From Pleomorphomonas koreensis DSM 23070 (GTDB lineage Bacteria; Pseudomonadota; Alphaproteobacteria; Rhizobiales; Pleomorphomonadaceae): a stretch of 64,000 nucleotides of DNA. The notes beneath the pieces were generated by a model. That model did no database searches, was not told where the DNA came from, and saw nothing but the letters and a program-made list of their open reading frames with translations. The stretch lies in NCBI RefSeq assembly GCF_000425185.1, contig NZ_AULH01000018.1, forward strand, positions 38,850 to 102,849. Direction: 5' to 3'. Below, one piece after another: positions 7,257 to 21,529 of this stretch; position 1 is the first letter of the stretch; each line of letters starts with the position of its first letter. The position numbers and the translations under genes are program-made.

Positions 7257-8477
7257 TCAGCCGGTCCTCAGCCAGTCGTCGAGCATCTTGCCGTGCAGTC
7301 TGGAGGTGGCGCGATAGGCGCGCGTCCGGTTGCGGCCGATGCGCTTGGCCTCGGCCAGCGCCACGTCGGCGGCCATCATCAGCGCCTCGACGCCGGCGCC
7401 GGCATCGGCCACCGCGGCGACGCCGACGCTGGTGGTCAGCGGAATGCGCTCGCCGCTGGCGTCGGTGAGATTCAGCCCCTCGGTGCGGCGGCAGAGATAC
7501 TCGGCGACCGACAGGCCGACATCCAGCCGGATCGACGGCATGAACAGCGCGAACTCCTCGTCGCCGATGCGGGCGACGATATCCGGTAGCCGCACCTCGC
7601 GGTGCAGGACCTCGGCGACGGCTCTCAGCGCCCGATCGCCCTCATCGCGGCCGAAGCGGTCGTTGACGAAGCGGAAGTGATCGAGGTCGAACAGCATCAG
7701 CACGCCGCGTCCGCCGCCGCCCTGCAACAGCGTCTCCATGGCCCGGAAGAAGGCATGCCGATTGGGCAGGCCGGTCAGCGCGTCGGTATCGGCCGCCTTG
7801 CGATGGTGGCGGGCGTCGCGCTCGGCGATCAGCGTCAGCATGGCTACAACGACGAACAGCGTGAACAGCAGCGCTTCCAGGAGGCCGGCAATGAACAGCG
7901 GCGACTGGTCGAAGGCAACGCCGAAGCCGAAGTCGGGGAAGAACAGCAGCAGCGGCACGCGCAGCGCATAGAGCGTGCCGTGAGCGGCGAACAGCGCGGC
8001 GGTCGGCAGGCGGGCCGGCAGCGGCTCGATGCGGCGGCGCTGGATGAGCCGCCATGCGATGGCCAGCGAATAGCCCGACATCACCAGCGCCGCCAGCGCG
8101 GCGTGCAGCGCCGGCTCGTGGCGCAGGAAGGGCACGGCGGCGAACGGCAGCCAGGCGACGGCGCCGGCCGCCGTCTTCCAGGCGGTCTTCCAGACCGGCG
8201 GACGCCCGCCCTCGAACAGCTGGAACCCCAGCCAGATCAGGCCATAGGCCAAGGCCAGCGTGGCGTTGCCGAACAGCAGCGAGGTCCAATCCGGCACCAC
8301 CGGCCGCAGGATGTAAAAGGCGCAGGCGAGTGCGCCAAACCACAGCGAGGCGGCCCAGACGCCGAGCGCCGGGCCGCGCCGCTCGGTCAGCCACAGGAAG
8401 CCGAGGGCAGCGCCGGCCACCGCGCCGCCGAGCACGCCAACCACCAGCAATGTCGAAACGCTGAGCAGATCGTCCAT
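7257..8477 (-). CDS. Membrane GGDEF-domain protein with degenerate active site (GDEEF) and intact I-site
   Basis: 406 residues: about seven TM helices (to roughly residue 225), then a GGDEF domain starting 'DALTGLPNR'. The signature loop reads R-I-G-D-E-E-F, so the second glycine of GG(D/E)EF is aspartate. The usual G-H before the loop helix is also changed ('FGRDEGD'). The inhibitory-site motif RxxD is present as R-L-P-D exactly five residues before the signature. This suggests weak or no diguanylate cyclase activity and possible c-di-GMP binding, as in known receptor-type GGDEF proteins. The ATG at 8477 has GGAGG five bases upstream. The gene at 12546 is a paralogue of the same architecture. 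Confidence 0.8.
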   Translation of the reverse strand: MDDLLSVSTLLVVGVLGGAVAGAALGFLWLTERRGPALGVWAASLWFGALACAFYILRPVVPDWTSLLFGNATLALAYGLIWLGFQLFEGGRPPVWKTAWKTAAGAVAWLPFAAVPFLRHEPALHAALAALVMSGYSLAIAWRLIQRRRIEPLPARLPTAALFAAHGTLYALRVPLLLFFPDFGFGVAFDQSPLFIAGLLEALLFTLFVVVAMLTLIAERDARHHRKAADTDALTGLPNRHAFFRAMETLLQGGGGRGVLMLFDLDHFRFVNDRFGRDEGDRALRAVAEVLHREVRLPDIVARIGDEEFALFMPSIRLDVGLSVAEYLCRRTEGLNLTDASGERIPLTTSVGVAAVADAGAGVEALMMAADVALAEAKRIGRNRTRAYRATSRLHGKMLDDWLRTG

Positions 8478-8608
8478 GACGACCTCCACGCCTCAGAGAA
8501 CGTTGGGGTCACTCATCTCCAAAGTGACATGACAATACTAGATTGTGACGGAAAGATGTAGTTTTAAGGGGGCGTGCCAAAGAATTTCCATCATTTCGGC
8601 ATGGTAAA

Positions 8609-12244
<3,636 letters not shown>

Positions 12245-12545
12245 GGCGAAGGGCGATCCGGCGCGGGAGGAAGTGTGATCTTCTAAAGCATCCGGGATCA
12301 AAAGAAAACCCCGAACGGAAACAAAAAAGCAATCAAATACAATAGCTTGGCTATTTCTTGTCGAAGGCTTGACCGGATCGAGGCGAGCGGGGCCGCCCTC
12401 CCTTCCCGTTCACCCATTCTTCAGCATGGATCGCGTTTTCCCGTTTCATTCAGCATTCCTTTTCGCCCCGCCCCTATAACGTATTGCCACCGCCTACCCG
12501 TCAGGCGAGCAAAGCGTGTCGGCCGAGACCTAAAAGGATGCCGTC

Positions 12546-13748
12546 GTGAGCGTGTTGCTGCATGTTCCGTCCCTGTTGATCGCGGCTGCGGTGGCCGGCG
12601 GTTGCGTGTCGGCCAGTCATCTGCTGATCTGGCGAGCCGGCCGGAACGAGGCCGCCGTTCTCCTCTGGGGCACCGCCTACGGTGTCGCCACGCTGGCCAT
12701 GACGATGGTGGGGCTGCGCGGCCAGATTCCGGCCTTCCTGTCGATCGTCGTCGGCAACGCGCTGTTGCTCCTGGCCTTCGGTCTCGTCTGGCTCGGCTAT
12801 CGCCGCTTCATCGGCAAGTCCGGCCGGGGCGACCGCCTGTTCACCCTGCTCGGCGCGATCGCCTGGTTCGCCTTCGCCGGCGCGCCGCAGCTGTTTTCCG
12901 ACATCAATCTCAGGGTGCAGGTGGTGTCGGCGGTCCAGTTCGCCTATCTCCTGGCCATCGCCTTCGATCTTTTCGCTCATAGCCGCAAGGAACCGCTGCC
13001 GGCGTTTCTCCTGACGGTGGCGGTGATCGGCGTCCAGGAAGTGCTGCTGGTGACGCGCATCATCTATCTGCAGCTGTTTCCCATCGATCCGGCCTTCGAC
13101 ACCCTGCCGACCGGCCTGCCGATCGGGCTGACGCTGATCGGCTCGACGGCCTTCATCGTCTTCTTCGGACTGTTGCAACTGGCACTGGTCGGCCAGCGTT
13201 CGGAGCGGCGGTTCCGCGTCGCGGCCGAGACCGACGGGCTGACCGGGCTCGCCAACCGCCGGCGCTTCATGAACGACGTGCTGACGCGCCTTGCGGCCTG
13301 CCCCGGCCGCGGCGCGCTGGTGCTGTTCGACCTCGATCACTTCAAGCGCATCAACGACAGCCACGGCCACCTGATGGGCGACCGGGCGCTGGTCGAATTC
13401 GCCGGCATCCTCGCCAACGTGGCCTCCGGACAGGCCATCGCCGCCCGTGTCGGCGGCGAGGAATTCGCGCTGTTCTTTCCCGATGCCGACGCCGCCACGG
13501 CGTCCGACCTCGCCGAGGGGGTCCGCCGGCTTACCGGCGCCTTTCGGTTGCGCACCCCCAGCGGCGCCCTGCGCGTCACGGTCAGCGGCGGCGTGGCCGG
13601 CGTGGCGGATATCGGATCGGACTATGAGTCGCTGCACAGCGCCGCCGATACCGCGCTCTACGCGGCCAAGCGCGAAGGCCGCGACCGCGTCGTCATGCAT
13701 CGCCGGCACCTGCCGCCCCTGCAACTCGCGGCGGTCGCTTCCTTCTGA
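12546..13748 (+). CDS. Membrane diguanylate cyclase with intact GGEEF
   Basis: 400 residues with the same layout as the protein at 7257-8477: about seven TM helices, then a GGDEF domain starting 'DGLTGLANRRRF', with the metal-binding 'FDLDHFKRINDSHGH' and a canonical R-V-G-G-E-E-F signature. The RxxD inhibitory site five residues upstream is absent (S-G-Q-A there), so product inhibition at that site is not expected. It should make c-di-GMP in response to a membrane or periplasmic signal. A GTG start at 12546 follows AAAAGGA. It sits between mfd and sdhE on the opposite strand. Confidence 0.85.
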   Translation: MSVLLHVPSLLIAAAVAGGCVSASHLLIWRAGRNEAAVLLWGTAYGVATLAMTMVGLRGQIPAFLSIVVGNALLLLAFGLVWLGYRRFIGKSGRGDRLFTLLGAIAWFAFAGAPQLFSDINLRVQVVSAVQFAYLLAIAFDLFAHSRKEPLPAFLLTVAVIGVQEVLLVTRIIYLQLFPIDPAFDTLPTGLPIGLTLIGSTAFIVFFGLLQLALVGQRSERRFRVAAETDGLTGLANRRRFMNDVLTRLAACPGRGALVLFDLDHFKRINDSHGHLMGDRALVEFAGILANVASGQAIAARVGGEEFALFFPDADAATASDLAEGVRRLTGAFRLRTPSGALRVTVSGGVAGVADIGSDYESLHSAADTALYAAKREGRDRVVMHRRHLPPLQLAAVASF

Positions 13749-13755
13749 TTCCGCC

Positions 13756-14049
13756 TCAGCCGGCCGCCGGGTGGGCGGTGGCGAAGGCCATCACCTTGGC
13801 GAACACCCCCTTCGGCGCGCTGTCGGGCACCGGCGCCTTGCCGAGAATCCAGCCGAACAACTCGCGGTCGTCGACTTCGAGCAGCGCTTCGAATTCGTCA
13901 AGCTCGGCCTCGGTCAGCGTGCCGATGGCGTGGTCGGCGAAGCGGCCGAGCAGCAGATCCAGCTCGCGCGTGCCGCGATGCCAGGCGTGATAGAGGATCT
14001 TGCGGCGACGCGGCGACAGATCGTCGGAGGTGCGGCTCAGCCCGGACAT
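13756..14049 (-). CDS. sdhE: SdhE-type FAD assembly factor
   Basis: 97 residues, all helical, with the family motif 'RRRKILYHAWHRGTRELDLLLGRF' (quoted in part: the RGxxE element is 'RGTRE' near residue 27) and a downstream 'FEALLEVDDRELFGWI'. SdhE promotes covalent flavinylation of succinate dehydrogenase. The ATG at 14049 is eight bases after GGAGG, better placed than the ATG at 14055. In related alphaproteobacteria sdhE adjoins mfd with recG divergent; here a GGDEF gene lies between and an MFS gene occupies the divergent position. Confidence 0.85.
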   Translation of the reverse strand: MSGLSRTSDDLSPRRRKILYHAWHRGTRELDLLLGRFADHAIGTLTEAELDEFEALLEVDDRELFGWILGKAPVPDSAPKGVFAKVMAFATAHPAAG

Positions 14050-14184
14050 CGGCATTTCCTCCAAGAGAACGGATGACGTCTGTTAGCCGATCCCCGGCCG
14101 GAAAGTAAGATGCCGCCAGTATCGGCGGTGTCCGAAGGCTGCTATAGGGACAGCCCTTTCGATTGTCGTTCCGGCGTTTTGATC

Positions 14185-15597
14185 ATGACTTCCGCTTCTT
14201 CCGGCCGCTGGTCGGAGCTTGTCGAGCCCGAGCGGCTCGCCGCATCGCTGACGCTGATGCTGGCCGCCGCCATCTTCGCCTTCAATGCCTTCCTCGTATC
14301 GACGGCCATGCCGACGGCGGTGGGCGAACTGCATGGCGAAGCCTACATTTCCTGGACGCTGACCGTCTACATCGTCGCCTCGATCACCGCCGGCGCGTCG
14401 GCGCCGCTGATGAAGGCGCGCTTCGGCGCCCGGCGCTGCCTGTTCTGGGCAAGCGGGGTGTTCGCGGCCGGCACGCTGGCCGCCGCCCTCTCCCCCAGCA
14501 TGGAACTGGTGCTGGTCGGCCGCACCGTGCAGGGCGCCGGCGAGGGACTGACGGCGGCCATCGCCTTCGCGCTGATTCCGCAGCTGTTTCCGTCGCGGCT
14601 GGTTGCCAAGATATTCGGCGCCGAGGCGATCGTCTGGGCGGTGGCCGCCTTCGGCGGGCCGGTGCTGGCCGGCGTCATCACCGAGCTGGTGAGCTGGCGC
14701 GCCGCCTTCCTCATCAACCTGCCGATCGTCGTCGTCTTCGTGGCGCTTGTCCATGTGGCGGTGCCTCATGAGGAACGGAAGCTCGATACCGGCTTGTTCC
14801 CCGGCATCCGCCTCGGCCTGGTGGCGCTCGCCATGATGGCGATCTCGGTGGCCGGCGTGGCGCTCGACGCACCGTGGCAGGCGATGCTGGTGGTGGCCGG
14901 CGCTGTCCTCTGCCTCATCGCCGCCGTTCGGATCGACCTTTCGTCCCGCATATCGATCCTGCCGCGCGGCGCCTTCGGCCTGACCAGCGTGCCGGGACTC
15001 AGCTTCTGGACGATCTTCTTCCTGCCGCTCGCCCAATCGGTGACCGGCGTGTTCCTGGTCTACGCCGTGCAGCACCTGTGGGGCTATGGCCCGGCCGTAG
15101 CCGGCGGTATCGGCGCCATCCTGGCACTGGCCTGGAGCGGCGGCGCGGTGACGGTGGCCAACTACGACGGCACCGGGCGCCGGCTGCGCTTCGTCGCCGC
15201 CGGTGCGTCGGTGGTGGTGGCCGGCCTGGTGGTCGGCACCGTCGCCATCCTGCTGCACCTACTGGCGCTGGTGGTGCTCTGCCAGCTGATGATCGGCCTC
15301 GGCATGGGCGTCGCATGGGGCAGCCTCTGCCAGGTGACCATGGAAACCCACCCCGAAGGCGAGCGCGACAAGGCGTCGGCGCTGCTGCCGACGCTGCAAT
15401 CGGCCGGTTACGCGGCGGGTTCGGCGGTCCTCGGCCTCGTCGCCAATCTCGCCGGCTTCGCCAGCGACCCCACGCCCGAAGGTCTGCGCCGGTCGCTGGT
15501 CATCGCCTTCGCCGCCGCCGCGCTGCTGGCGCTGCCGCCGCTCGCCTTCGCGCTGCGCATGGGCCGGCTGTACCGGGCGGGCGCCGTCAGATCGTGA
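14185..15597 (+). CDS. MFS transporter, DHA2-like efflux
   Basis: 470 residues with about 12-14 TM helices. It begins with '[17 protein letters not shown]', similar to the motif D1-type 'LDxTIVNVALPxI' of drug:proton antiporters, followed by '[12 protein letters not shown]' and '[11 protein letters not shown]' in TM4. An exporter of hydrophobic compounds is likely but the substrate is unknown. The ATG at 14185 is the most likely start; upstream in-frame codons are not conserved-looking. Its 3' end overlaps that of cysNC on the other strand by 11 bp. Confidence 0.7.
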   Translation: MTSASSGRWSELVEPERLAASLTLMLAAAIFAFNAFLVSTAMPTAVGELHGEAYISWTLTVYIVASITAGASAPLMKARFGARRCLFWASGVFAAGTLAAALSPSMELVLVGRTVQGAGEGLTAAIAFALIPQLFPSRLVAKIFGAEAIVWAVAAFGGPVLAGVITELVSWRAAFLINLPIVVVFVALVHVAVPHEERKLDTGLFPGIRLGLVALAMMAISVAGVALDAPWQAMLVVAGAVLCLIAAVRIDLSSRISILPRGAFGLTSVPGLSFWTIFFLPLAQSVTGVFLVYAVQHLWGYGPAVAGGIGAILALAWSGGAVTVANYDGTGRRLRFVAAGASVVVAGLVVGTVAILLHLLALVVLCQLMIGLGMGVAWGSLCQVTMETHPEGERDKASALLPTLQSAGYAAGSAVLGLVANLAGFASDPTPEGLRRSLVIAFAAAALLALPPLAFALRMGRLYRAGAVRS

Positions 15598-17515
15598 CGT
15601 CGGCGCCGGGCACGATGCCGATGTCCTGGAGGTGGGCGACGACGCGCTCGGCCAGCGCGTCGGCGGGGGCGGAGGTGGTGTCGAGCCGGATTTCCGGCGC
15701 CTCCGGCGGCTCGTAGGGCGAGGAGACGCCGGTGAAGCGGGCGATCTCGCCGGCCCGCGCCTTGGCGTAGAGGCCCTTGGGGTCGCGCGCCTCGGCCACG
15801 TCGAGCGGCGTATCGACGAACACCTCGACGAACTCGCCGGTTTCCACCAGTTCGCGCGCCAGCCGCCGTTCGGCCCGGAACGGCGAGATGAAGGACACCA
15901 GGACGATCAGCCCGGCGTCGACGAACAGCTTCGCCGTCTCGGCGACGCGGCGGATGTTCTCGACGCGATCGGCATCTGAAAAGCCGAGGTCGCGGTTGAG
16001 GCCGTGGCGGATGTTGTCGCCGTCGAGGATGTAGGCGTGGCGGCCGAGGGCGGTCAGCTTCCTCTCGACGAGATTGGCGATGGTCGACTTGCCGGCGCCC
16101 GACAGGCCGGTGAACCAGACGACAGCCGGCTTCTGGCCCTTGGCGAGCGCCCGCGCCCGCTTGTCGACGTCGAGCGCTTGCCAGTGGATGTTGCCGGCCC
16201 GCCTGAGGCCGTGATCGATCATGCCGGCGCCGACGGTCAGGTTGGAGAGCCGATCGATGACGATGAAGGCGCCGGTCTCGCGGTTGACGGCGTAGGGGTC
16301 GAAGGCGACCGGCTCGGACAGCGACAGGTTGGCGACGCCGACCTCGTTGAGGGCGAGGCTTTTCGCCGGCAGTTCGCCGCCGGTGTTGACGTCGATCTTG
16401 TATTTGATCGCCGTCACCTGGGCGGTGACCTGCCGGGCGCCGATCTTCAGGAGATAGGGCCGGCCGGGCAAAAGCGGCTCGTCGGCCATCCAGACCAGAT
16501 GTGCGGCGAACTGGTCGGACACCTCGGGACGGTCGGCGGCCGCCGACAGCACGTCGCCGCGCGAGATGTCGATCTCGTCGGCGAGCGTCAGCGTCACCGC
16601 CTCGCCGGCCGAAGCGGTGTCGAGTTCGCCGTCGAAGGTGACGATCGACTTCACCGTCGAGGTGCGGCCGGATTTCGCCACCACCACGGCGTCGCCGCGC
16701 CGCACGGTGCCGGAGGCGACGGTGCCGGAGAAGCCGCGGAAATCGAGGTTGGGCCGGTTCACCCACTGCACCGGCAGGCGGAACGGCCGCTCGGCCGCCT
16801 CGTCGTCGACGGCGACGGTTTCGAGATGCTCGACCAGCGTCGGGCCGCCGTACCAGGGCGTGCGGGCGCTTTTCTCCAGCACGTTGTCGCCGTGGCGGGC
16901 GCTGAGCGGCATGGCGGCCAGCGTCCGGAAGCCGAGACCGGCGGCGAAGGCGCGGTAGTCGGCGACGATGTCCTCGAAGATCGCCTGCGAGAAGTCGACG
17001 AGGTCGATCTTATTGACGGCCAGCACGACGTGACGGATGCCGACCAGCGAGGCGATGAAGGAATGCCGCCGCGTCTGCGTCAGCACGCCACGCCGGGCGT
17101 CGATCAGGATCACCGCCAGATCGGCGGTGGAGGCGCCGGTCGCCATGTTGCGGGTATATTGCTCGTGGCCGGGCGTATCGGCGACGATGAACTTGCGCTT
17201 GTCGGTCGAGAAGAAGCGATAGGCGACGTCGATGGTGATGCCCTGCTCGCGCTCGGCCTCCAGGCCGTCGACCAGCAAGGCGAGATCGATGTCGTCGCCG
17301 ACCGTGCCGTGCTTGCGGGAATCCTTTTCAAGACTCAGAAGCTGGTCCTCGAACAGCAGCTTGGAATCGTAGAGCAGGCGGCCGATCAGCGTCGACTTGC
17401 CGTCGTCGACCGAGCCGCAGGTGAGAAAGCGCAGGAGGCTCTTTTTCTCGTGCCGGCCGAGATAGTCGGTGAAGGCGGAAGCGTCGGCGGCGATGGTCGG
17501 ATCGATGGCGTTCAT
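15587..17515 (-). CDS. cysNC: Bifunctional sulfate adenylyltransferase GTPase subunit / adenylylsulfate kinase
   Basis: 642 residues. Residues ~30-450 are the CysN GTPase: G1 '[17 protein letters not shown]', G3 '[12 protein letters not shown]', G4 'NKIDL', then EF-Tu-like beta barrels. Residues ~455-640 are APS kinase (CysC) with P-loop '[12 protein letters not shown]' and '[15 protein letters not shown]'. With CysD it activates sulfate to APS, then phosphorylates it to PAPS. The fused form is common in rhizobia and other proteobacteria. Its ATG overlaps the cysD stop by one base (TGATG), implying translational coupling. Confidence 0.95.
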   Translation of the reverse strand: MNAIDPTIAADASAFTDYLGRHEKKSLLRFLTCGSVDDGKSTLIGRLLYDSKLLFEDQLLSLEKDSRKHGTVGDDIDLALLVDGLEAEREQGITIDVAYRFFSTDKRKFIVADTPGHEQYTRNMATGASTADLAVILIDARRGVLTQTRRHSFIASLVGIRHVVLAVNKIDLVDFSQAIFEDIVADYRAFAAGLGFRTLAAMPLSARHGDNVLEKSARTPWYGGPTLVEHLETVAVDDEAAERPFRLPVQWVNRPNLDFRGFSGTVASGTVRRGDAVVVAKSGRTSTVKSIVTFDGELDTASAGEAVTLTLADEIDISRGDVLSAAADRPEVSDQFAAHLVWMADEPLLPGRPYLLKIGARQVTAQVTAIKYKIDVNTGGELPAKSLALNEVGVANLSLSEPVAFDPYAVNRETGAFIVIDRLSNLTVGAGMIDHGLRRAGNIHWQALDVDKRARALAKGQKPAVVWFTGLSGAGKSTIANLVERKLTALGRHAYILDGDNIRHGLNRDLGFSDADRVENIRRVAETAKLFVDAGLIVLVSFISPFRAERRLARELVETGEFVEVFVDTPLDVAEARDPKGLYAKARAGEIARFTGVSSPYEPPEAPEIRLDTTSAPADALAERVVAHLQDIGIVPGADVTI

Positions 17516-18423
17516 CAGAAGTAGCCTTCCCGCTTCTTCTTTTCCATGGAGGCGCTGTCGTCATGGTCGATCAGCCGGCCGGAGCGCTCGGAGGTGCGGG
17601 CGATCAGCATTTCGCGGACGATTTCCGGCAGGCTCGCCGCGTCGCTCTCGACGGCTGCGGTCAGCGGATAGCAGCCGAGCGTGCGGAAGCGGACGCGGCG
17701 CAGGTCCGGCGTCTCGCCGGGAAGAAGCGGCAGGCGGTCGTCGTCGGCCATGATCCACTGGCCGCCGCGGTCGACCACCGGGCGTTCGGCCGCGAAATAG
17801 AGCGGCACGATGGGGATCTTTTCCAGGAGGATGTACTGCCAGATGTCGAGTTCGGTCCAGTTGGAGAGCGGAAAGACGCGAATGCTCTCGCCGGGCCGGA
17901 CGCGGGCATTGTAAAGGCGCCAGAGTTCCGGCCGCTGGTTCTTGGGGTCCCAGGCATGGGTATCGGTGCGGAAGGAGAAGACGCGCTCCTTGGCGCGGCT
18001 TTTCTCCTCGTCGCGGCGGGCGCCGCCGAAGGCCGCGTCGAAGCCGTGGGCGGAGAGCGCCTGCTTCAGCGCCTCGGTTTTCATGACGTTGGTATAGACC
18101 GACGAGCCGTGGCTGAACGGCGTGACGCCGGCGGCAACGCCGTCCCGGTTGGTGTGGACGATGAGGTCGAGCCCTTCCGCCTTCACCGTGGCGTCGCGGA
18201 AGGCGATCATTTCGCGGAACTTCCAGGTGGTATCGACGTGCAGCAGCGGGAACGGCAGCTTGCCGGGATAGAAGGCTTTCAGCGCCAGCCGCAGCATCAC
18301 CGACGAATCCTTGCCGATCGAATAGAGCATCACCGGATTGCGGAACTCGGCGGCGACCTCGCGGATGATATGGATGGATTCCGCTTCGAGACGCTTCAGA
18401 TGGGTCAGACGATCCTGGGACAC
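17515..18423 (-). CDS. cysD: Sulfate adenylyltransferase subunit 2
   Basis: 302 residues of the PAPS-reductase/N-type ATP pyrophosphatase fold. The PP-loop '[12 protein letters not shown]' is near residue 34; '[12 protein letters not shown]' and the C-terminal '[13 protein letters not shown]' are typical of CysD. It forms the ATP sulfurylase with CysN. It is the first gene of a two-gene operon; the start at 18423 lies 237 bp from the divergent-side gap before aglR. Confidence 0.95.
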   Translation of the reverse strand: MSQDRLTHLKRLEAESIHIIREVAAEFRNPVMLYSIGKDSSVMLRLALKAFYPGKLPFPLLHVDTTWKFREMIAFRDATVKAEGLDLIVHTNRDGVAAGVTPFSHGSSVYTNVMKTEALKQALSAHGFDAAFGGARRDEEKSRAKERVFSFRTDTHAWDPKNQRPELWRLYNARVRPGESIRVFPLSNWTELDIWQYILLEKIPIVPLYFAAERPVVDRGGQWIMADDDRLPLLPGETPDLRRVRFRTLGCYPLTAAVESDAASLPEIVREMLIARTSERSGRLIDHDDSASMEKKKREGYF

Positions 18424-18660
18424 CGGGGCTCACCTCACGCGCGACGGACATCGCGGCTTTCGCCTCCGGCACCGGCGCCGAAGGCTGGCGAAGCGGTAGC
18501 AAGCGGCCTCCCGGCTCTCAAGAAAGCGCGCACTCCGGTGGAACGGGAAAAGAGAAAATCTTTCCGGCGGCACCGTTTTGATTTGCCGGACCACAAATGA
18601 TGGCCGACGACATCTATTATCTACTAGGTTTGTATTCTAATAGCGCCGGACGGATCGCTG
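18424..18660. other. Gap between cysD and aglR 3' end
   Basis: 237 bp that must hold the cysD promoter on the minus strand. An AT-rich stretch around 18600-18650 is the likeliest place. No terminator for aglR was convincing. Confidence 0.3.
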
Positions 18661-19692
18661 TCAGCTCCGCTCGGGAGCCGCCGCCGTCGAGCCGCGGACG
18701 ATCAGTTGCACCGGCCACACCTCGGCCACGGCGCCCGGCTTCTGGCCGGCCACCCGCGCCAGCGCCACTTCGGCGATGCGGGTGCCGGCGGCGCGGATCG
18801 ACGATCGCGTGGTGGTGAGTTGCGGATGGAACTGGTCGGCCGGGAAGGCCGGCATCTCGTCGTCATGGGCGACGATGGAGAGGTCGCGCGGCACGTCGAG
18901 CCCAAGCTCGGCGGCGGCGCGCAGCACGCCGAGCGCCACCAGGATCGAGCCGCACAGGATGGCCGTCGGCCGCGCGTCGGCCTCCAGCGCCGGGCGGGCG
19001 ATGCGGTAGGCGTTCTCGGCGGTCATCGGCATGAAGTGTTCGTCGAGCAGCGTCGCCGGCAGGCCGGCGGCGGCGAAGGCGGTGGCGGCGCCGCGCGAGC
19101 GATCCTCGACGAAGGTGAACTGCTCCTCGCCGTTGATCAGCATGACGCGGCGGTGGCCGAGCTGGATCAGGAAGCTGGTCGCCTGCTGGAAGGCACCGAA
19201 ATTGTCGATGTCGAGATAGGAGATGCCGGCCGGGATTGGCGGCCGCCCATGCACCACGAAGGGAAACTTCAGCTCGCTCAGCAGCGCGATGCGCGGGTCG
19301 ACGCAGAGCGGCGCCGACAGGATCACCACGTCGACCGTGCCGTCGCTCGCCAGGCGGCTGTAGGTGGCGATTTCGTCGTGCGGCGTCGACGGGCTGATCA
19401 GGATATCGAATCCCTGTTTGGCGCTGGTCTCGGCCACGCCGGCCAGATATTCGACGAAAAGCGGATCCATCAGGGCGTTCCGCTCGGCATTGAACACGAC
19501 GCCCAATGCATGGGCACGGCCGGTCGCCAGACGCCGGGCCGCCGGTGACGGCCGGTATCCGAAACGTTGCGCGGCGGCGAGCACGATCTGACGGGTTTTT
19601 TCGCTGACTTCGGGGTATCCGTTGAGCGCGCGGCTGACGGTCGTCTGCGACAGATGCAGCTCCGCGGCCAATTCCTTAAGATTCATCGCCAT
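18661..19692 (-). CDS. aglR: LacI-family repressor of alpha-glucoside genes
   Basis: 343 residues: N-terminal LacI helix-turn-helix 'NLKELAAELHLSQTTVSRAL' with hinge 'ATGRAHALG', then a periplasmic-binding-protein-like effector domain with C-terminal 'TTTRSSIRAAG'. It is divergent from aglE, as aglR is in Sinorhizobium. It should repress the agl operon until an alpha-glucoside binds. The first ATG (19692) is very close to its GGAAA; the ATG at 19686, seven bases downstream of GGAAA, is equally possible. Confidence 0.85.
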   Translation of the reverse strand: MAMNLKELAAELHLSQTTVSRALNGYPEVSEKTRQIVLAAAQRFGYRPSPAARRLATGRAHALGVVFNAERNALMDPLFVEYLAGVAETSAKQGFDILISPSTPHDEIATYSRLASDGTVDVVILSAPLCVDPRIALLSELKFPFVVHGRPPIPAGISYLDIDNFGAFQQATSFLIQLGHRRVMLINGEEQFTFVEDRSRGAATAFAAAGLPATLLDEHFMPMTAENAYRIARPALEADARPTAILCGSILVALGVLRAAAELGLDVPRDLSIVAHDDEMPAFPADQFHPQLTTTRSSIRAAGTRIAEVALARVAGQKPGAVAEVWPVQLIVRGSTAAAPERS

Positions 19693-19876
19693 TTTCCGTC
19701 GTCATCGGAAGCCGCCTCGCTCTTCCCCCTGAAACGGGAGACGACGCCGATGAGCAGTCCCTGTCATTCGCGACGATACTGTTACACCGATTGCGTCCGC
19801 TGCTCAAAGGATCAGCATGACGAGAGGCGTCGCCCCCTTCGCCGAAATCCTCTCTGCAAACGGTTACATTGTCCAG

Positions 19877-19926
19877 TTGACATGAGAACGGCTTTCAAGG
19901 ATGATCACAGCGTTCAAAGCGCTTTG
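19877..19926 (+). promoter_or_regulatory. aglE promoter with LacI-type operator
   Basis: TTGACA at 19877-19882 and GATGAT at 19900-19905 (17-bp spacer) form a likely sigma-70 promoter. The perfect palindrome CAAAGCGCTTTG at 19915-19926 lies just downstream, overlapping the expected transcription start, a standard place for LacI-family repression by AglR. A second, looser site (CAAACGGTTAC) sits near 19858. Confidence 0.6.
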
Positions 19927-19995
19927 GGGATTGCCCCGCGCTTGATACGGGAGTTGCGGCATTCGGGAGAAGTGCCGCGTTCAAGGGAGGACTTG

Positions 19996-21261
19996 ATGTT
20001 TCATTCAGCTCTGCGTGCCGGCCTGTTCGCCGGTGCGGTTTTCAGTGCATCCTTTGCGATGGCCGCTGAGCTCGCCATGGTGTCCGGCGACACCGGCAAC
20101 GGCCTCGCCTTCCTCCAGAGCCAGCTCAAGAAGTTCGAAGCCGACACCGGCAACACCGTCAAGGTCGTGCCGATGCCGTCGTCGACCACCGACCAGTTCG
20201 GCCAGTACCGCCTGTGGCTCGCCGCCGGCAACGCCGACATCGACGTCTACCAGACCGATGTCATCTGGGCGCCGCAGCTCGCCGACCAGTTCCTCGACCT
20301 GACCGACGCCGCCAAGGACGTCGTCAAGGACCACTTCCCGTCGATCATCGAATCGCAGACCACCAACGGCAAGCTGGTGGCCATCCCGGCCTTCACCGAC
20401 GCGCCGGCGCTCTACTACCGCAAGGACCTGCTTGAGAAATACGGCAAGCCGGTTCCCAAGACCTGGGAAGAGATGGCCGCCACGGCCAAGGAGATCCAGG
20501 ACAAGGAACGCGCGGCCGGCGCCAAGGACCTCTGGGGCCTGGTGTTCCAGGGCAATGCCTACGAAGGCCTGACCTGCAACGCGCTCGAATGGGTGAAGTC
20601 GTTCGGCGGCGGCCAGATCGTCGAGGCCAACGGCGACATCTCCATCAACAACGAGAAGGCGGCCAAGGCCCTCGAAATGGTCAAGGGCTGGGTCGGCACC
20701 ATTTCGCCCCCGGGCGTGCTCGCCTACCAGGAAGAAGAGGCGCGCGGCGTCTGGCAGACCGGCAATGCCGTGTTCATGCGCAACTGGCCGTATGCCTACG
20801 CGCTCGGCAACGGCGCCGACAGCGCCGTGAAGGACAAGTTCGGCGTGGCGCCGCTGCCGGCGGCGACGGCCGGCGACAAGCCGGCGGCGACGCTCGGCGG
20901 CTGGAACGTGGCGGTGTCCAAGTATTCCAAGCATCCGGAAGAGGCGATCAAGCTCGCCCTCTACCTCGGGTCCAAGGAAGTGCAGAAGCAGCGCGCCATC
21001 GACCAGACCAACCTGCCGACCATCGTCTCCCTCTACGACGATGCCGACGTGGCCAAGGCCGCGCCGATCATCCCGCAGTGGAAAGAGGTGTTCATGAATG
21101 CCGTGCCGCGTCCGTCGGCGCCGACCAAGGTCAAGTACAACGAGGTGTCCTCGCTGTTCTGGTCGGCCGTCCACGACACGCTGTCGGGCAACGGCACCGC
21201 CGCCGAAAACCTCGAAATGCTCGAGGCCAAGCTGACCGACCTGAAGGGCGCCGGCTGGTAA
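19996..21261 (+). CDS. aglE: Alpha-glucoside ABC transporter, periplasmic binding protein
   Basis: 421 residues. A Sec signal peptide ends near residue 24 (A-M-A before 'AELAMVSG'), followed by a family-1 extracellular solute-binding fold. It matches AglE-type proteins that capture trehalose, maltose, sucrose and related alpha-glucosides. The ATG at 19996 has AAGGGAGG six bases upstream. First gene of aglEFGAK; a strong hairpin at 21280 separates it from aglF and probably keeps binding-protein mRNA more abundant. Confidence 0.9.
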   Translation: MFHSALRAGLFAGAVFSASFAMAAELAMVSGDTGNGLAFLQSQLKKFEADTGNTVKVVPMPSSTTDQFGQYRLWLAAGNADIDVYQTDVIWAPQLADQFLDLTDAAKDVVKDHFPSIIESQTTNGKLVAIPAFTDAPALYYRKDLLEKYGKPVPKTWEEMAATAKEIQDKERAAGAKDLWGLVFQGNAYEGLTCNALEWVKSFGGGQIVEANGDISINNEKAAKALEMVKGWVGTISPPGVLAYQEEEARGVWQTGNAVFMRNWPYAYALGNGADSAVKDKFGVAPLPAATAGDKPAATLGGWNVAVSKYSKHPEEAIKLALYLGSKEVQKQRAIDQTNLPTIVSLYDDADVAKAAPIIPQWKEVFMNAVPRPSAPTKVKYNEVSSLFWSAVHDTLSGNGTAAENLEMLEAKLTDLKGAGW

Positions 21262-21279
21262 GCCGCCCCCTGGCTCACC

Positions 21280-21315
21280 GGCCGCCCGACGTCGCCCCCT
21301 TGACGTCGGGCGGCC
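21280..21315 (+). promoter_or_regulatory. 14-bp perfect hairpin between aglE and aglF
   Basis: GGCCGCCCGACGTC at 21280-21293 pairs with GACGTCGGGCGGCC at 21302-21315 across an 8-base loop. No T-run follows, so it is more likely an mRNA stabiliser or partial terminator than a full stop. It fits the usual need for excess binding protein over permeases. Confidence 0.7.
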
Positions 21316-21529
21316 GGCCCCTTCCCGGAGCGTCCGCCGTCGGCGACCATTTTGGCGCTCCGTCTGTTTTCCTGGACGCATTTCCGGGCGGAAGATCGTT
21401 CGCGCCCCGCCCCTGAAATGCCTCGACCGTCGAGACGGCCGCCGGAGACAACCTCCGTTTCCGGACGGCGCGCCACCGGCCCCGCCGCGGGCGGACCGGC
21501 GCCTTCCGCACTCCATCGCAGGAATTGCC

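Noticed and set aside
13079..13090. RxxD inhibitory site in the second GGDEF protein
   Set aside because: The four residues at the required distance from GGEEF are S-G-Q-A, not RxxD.
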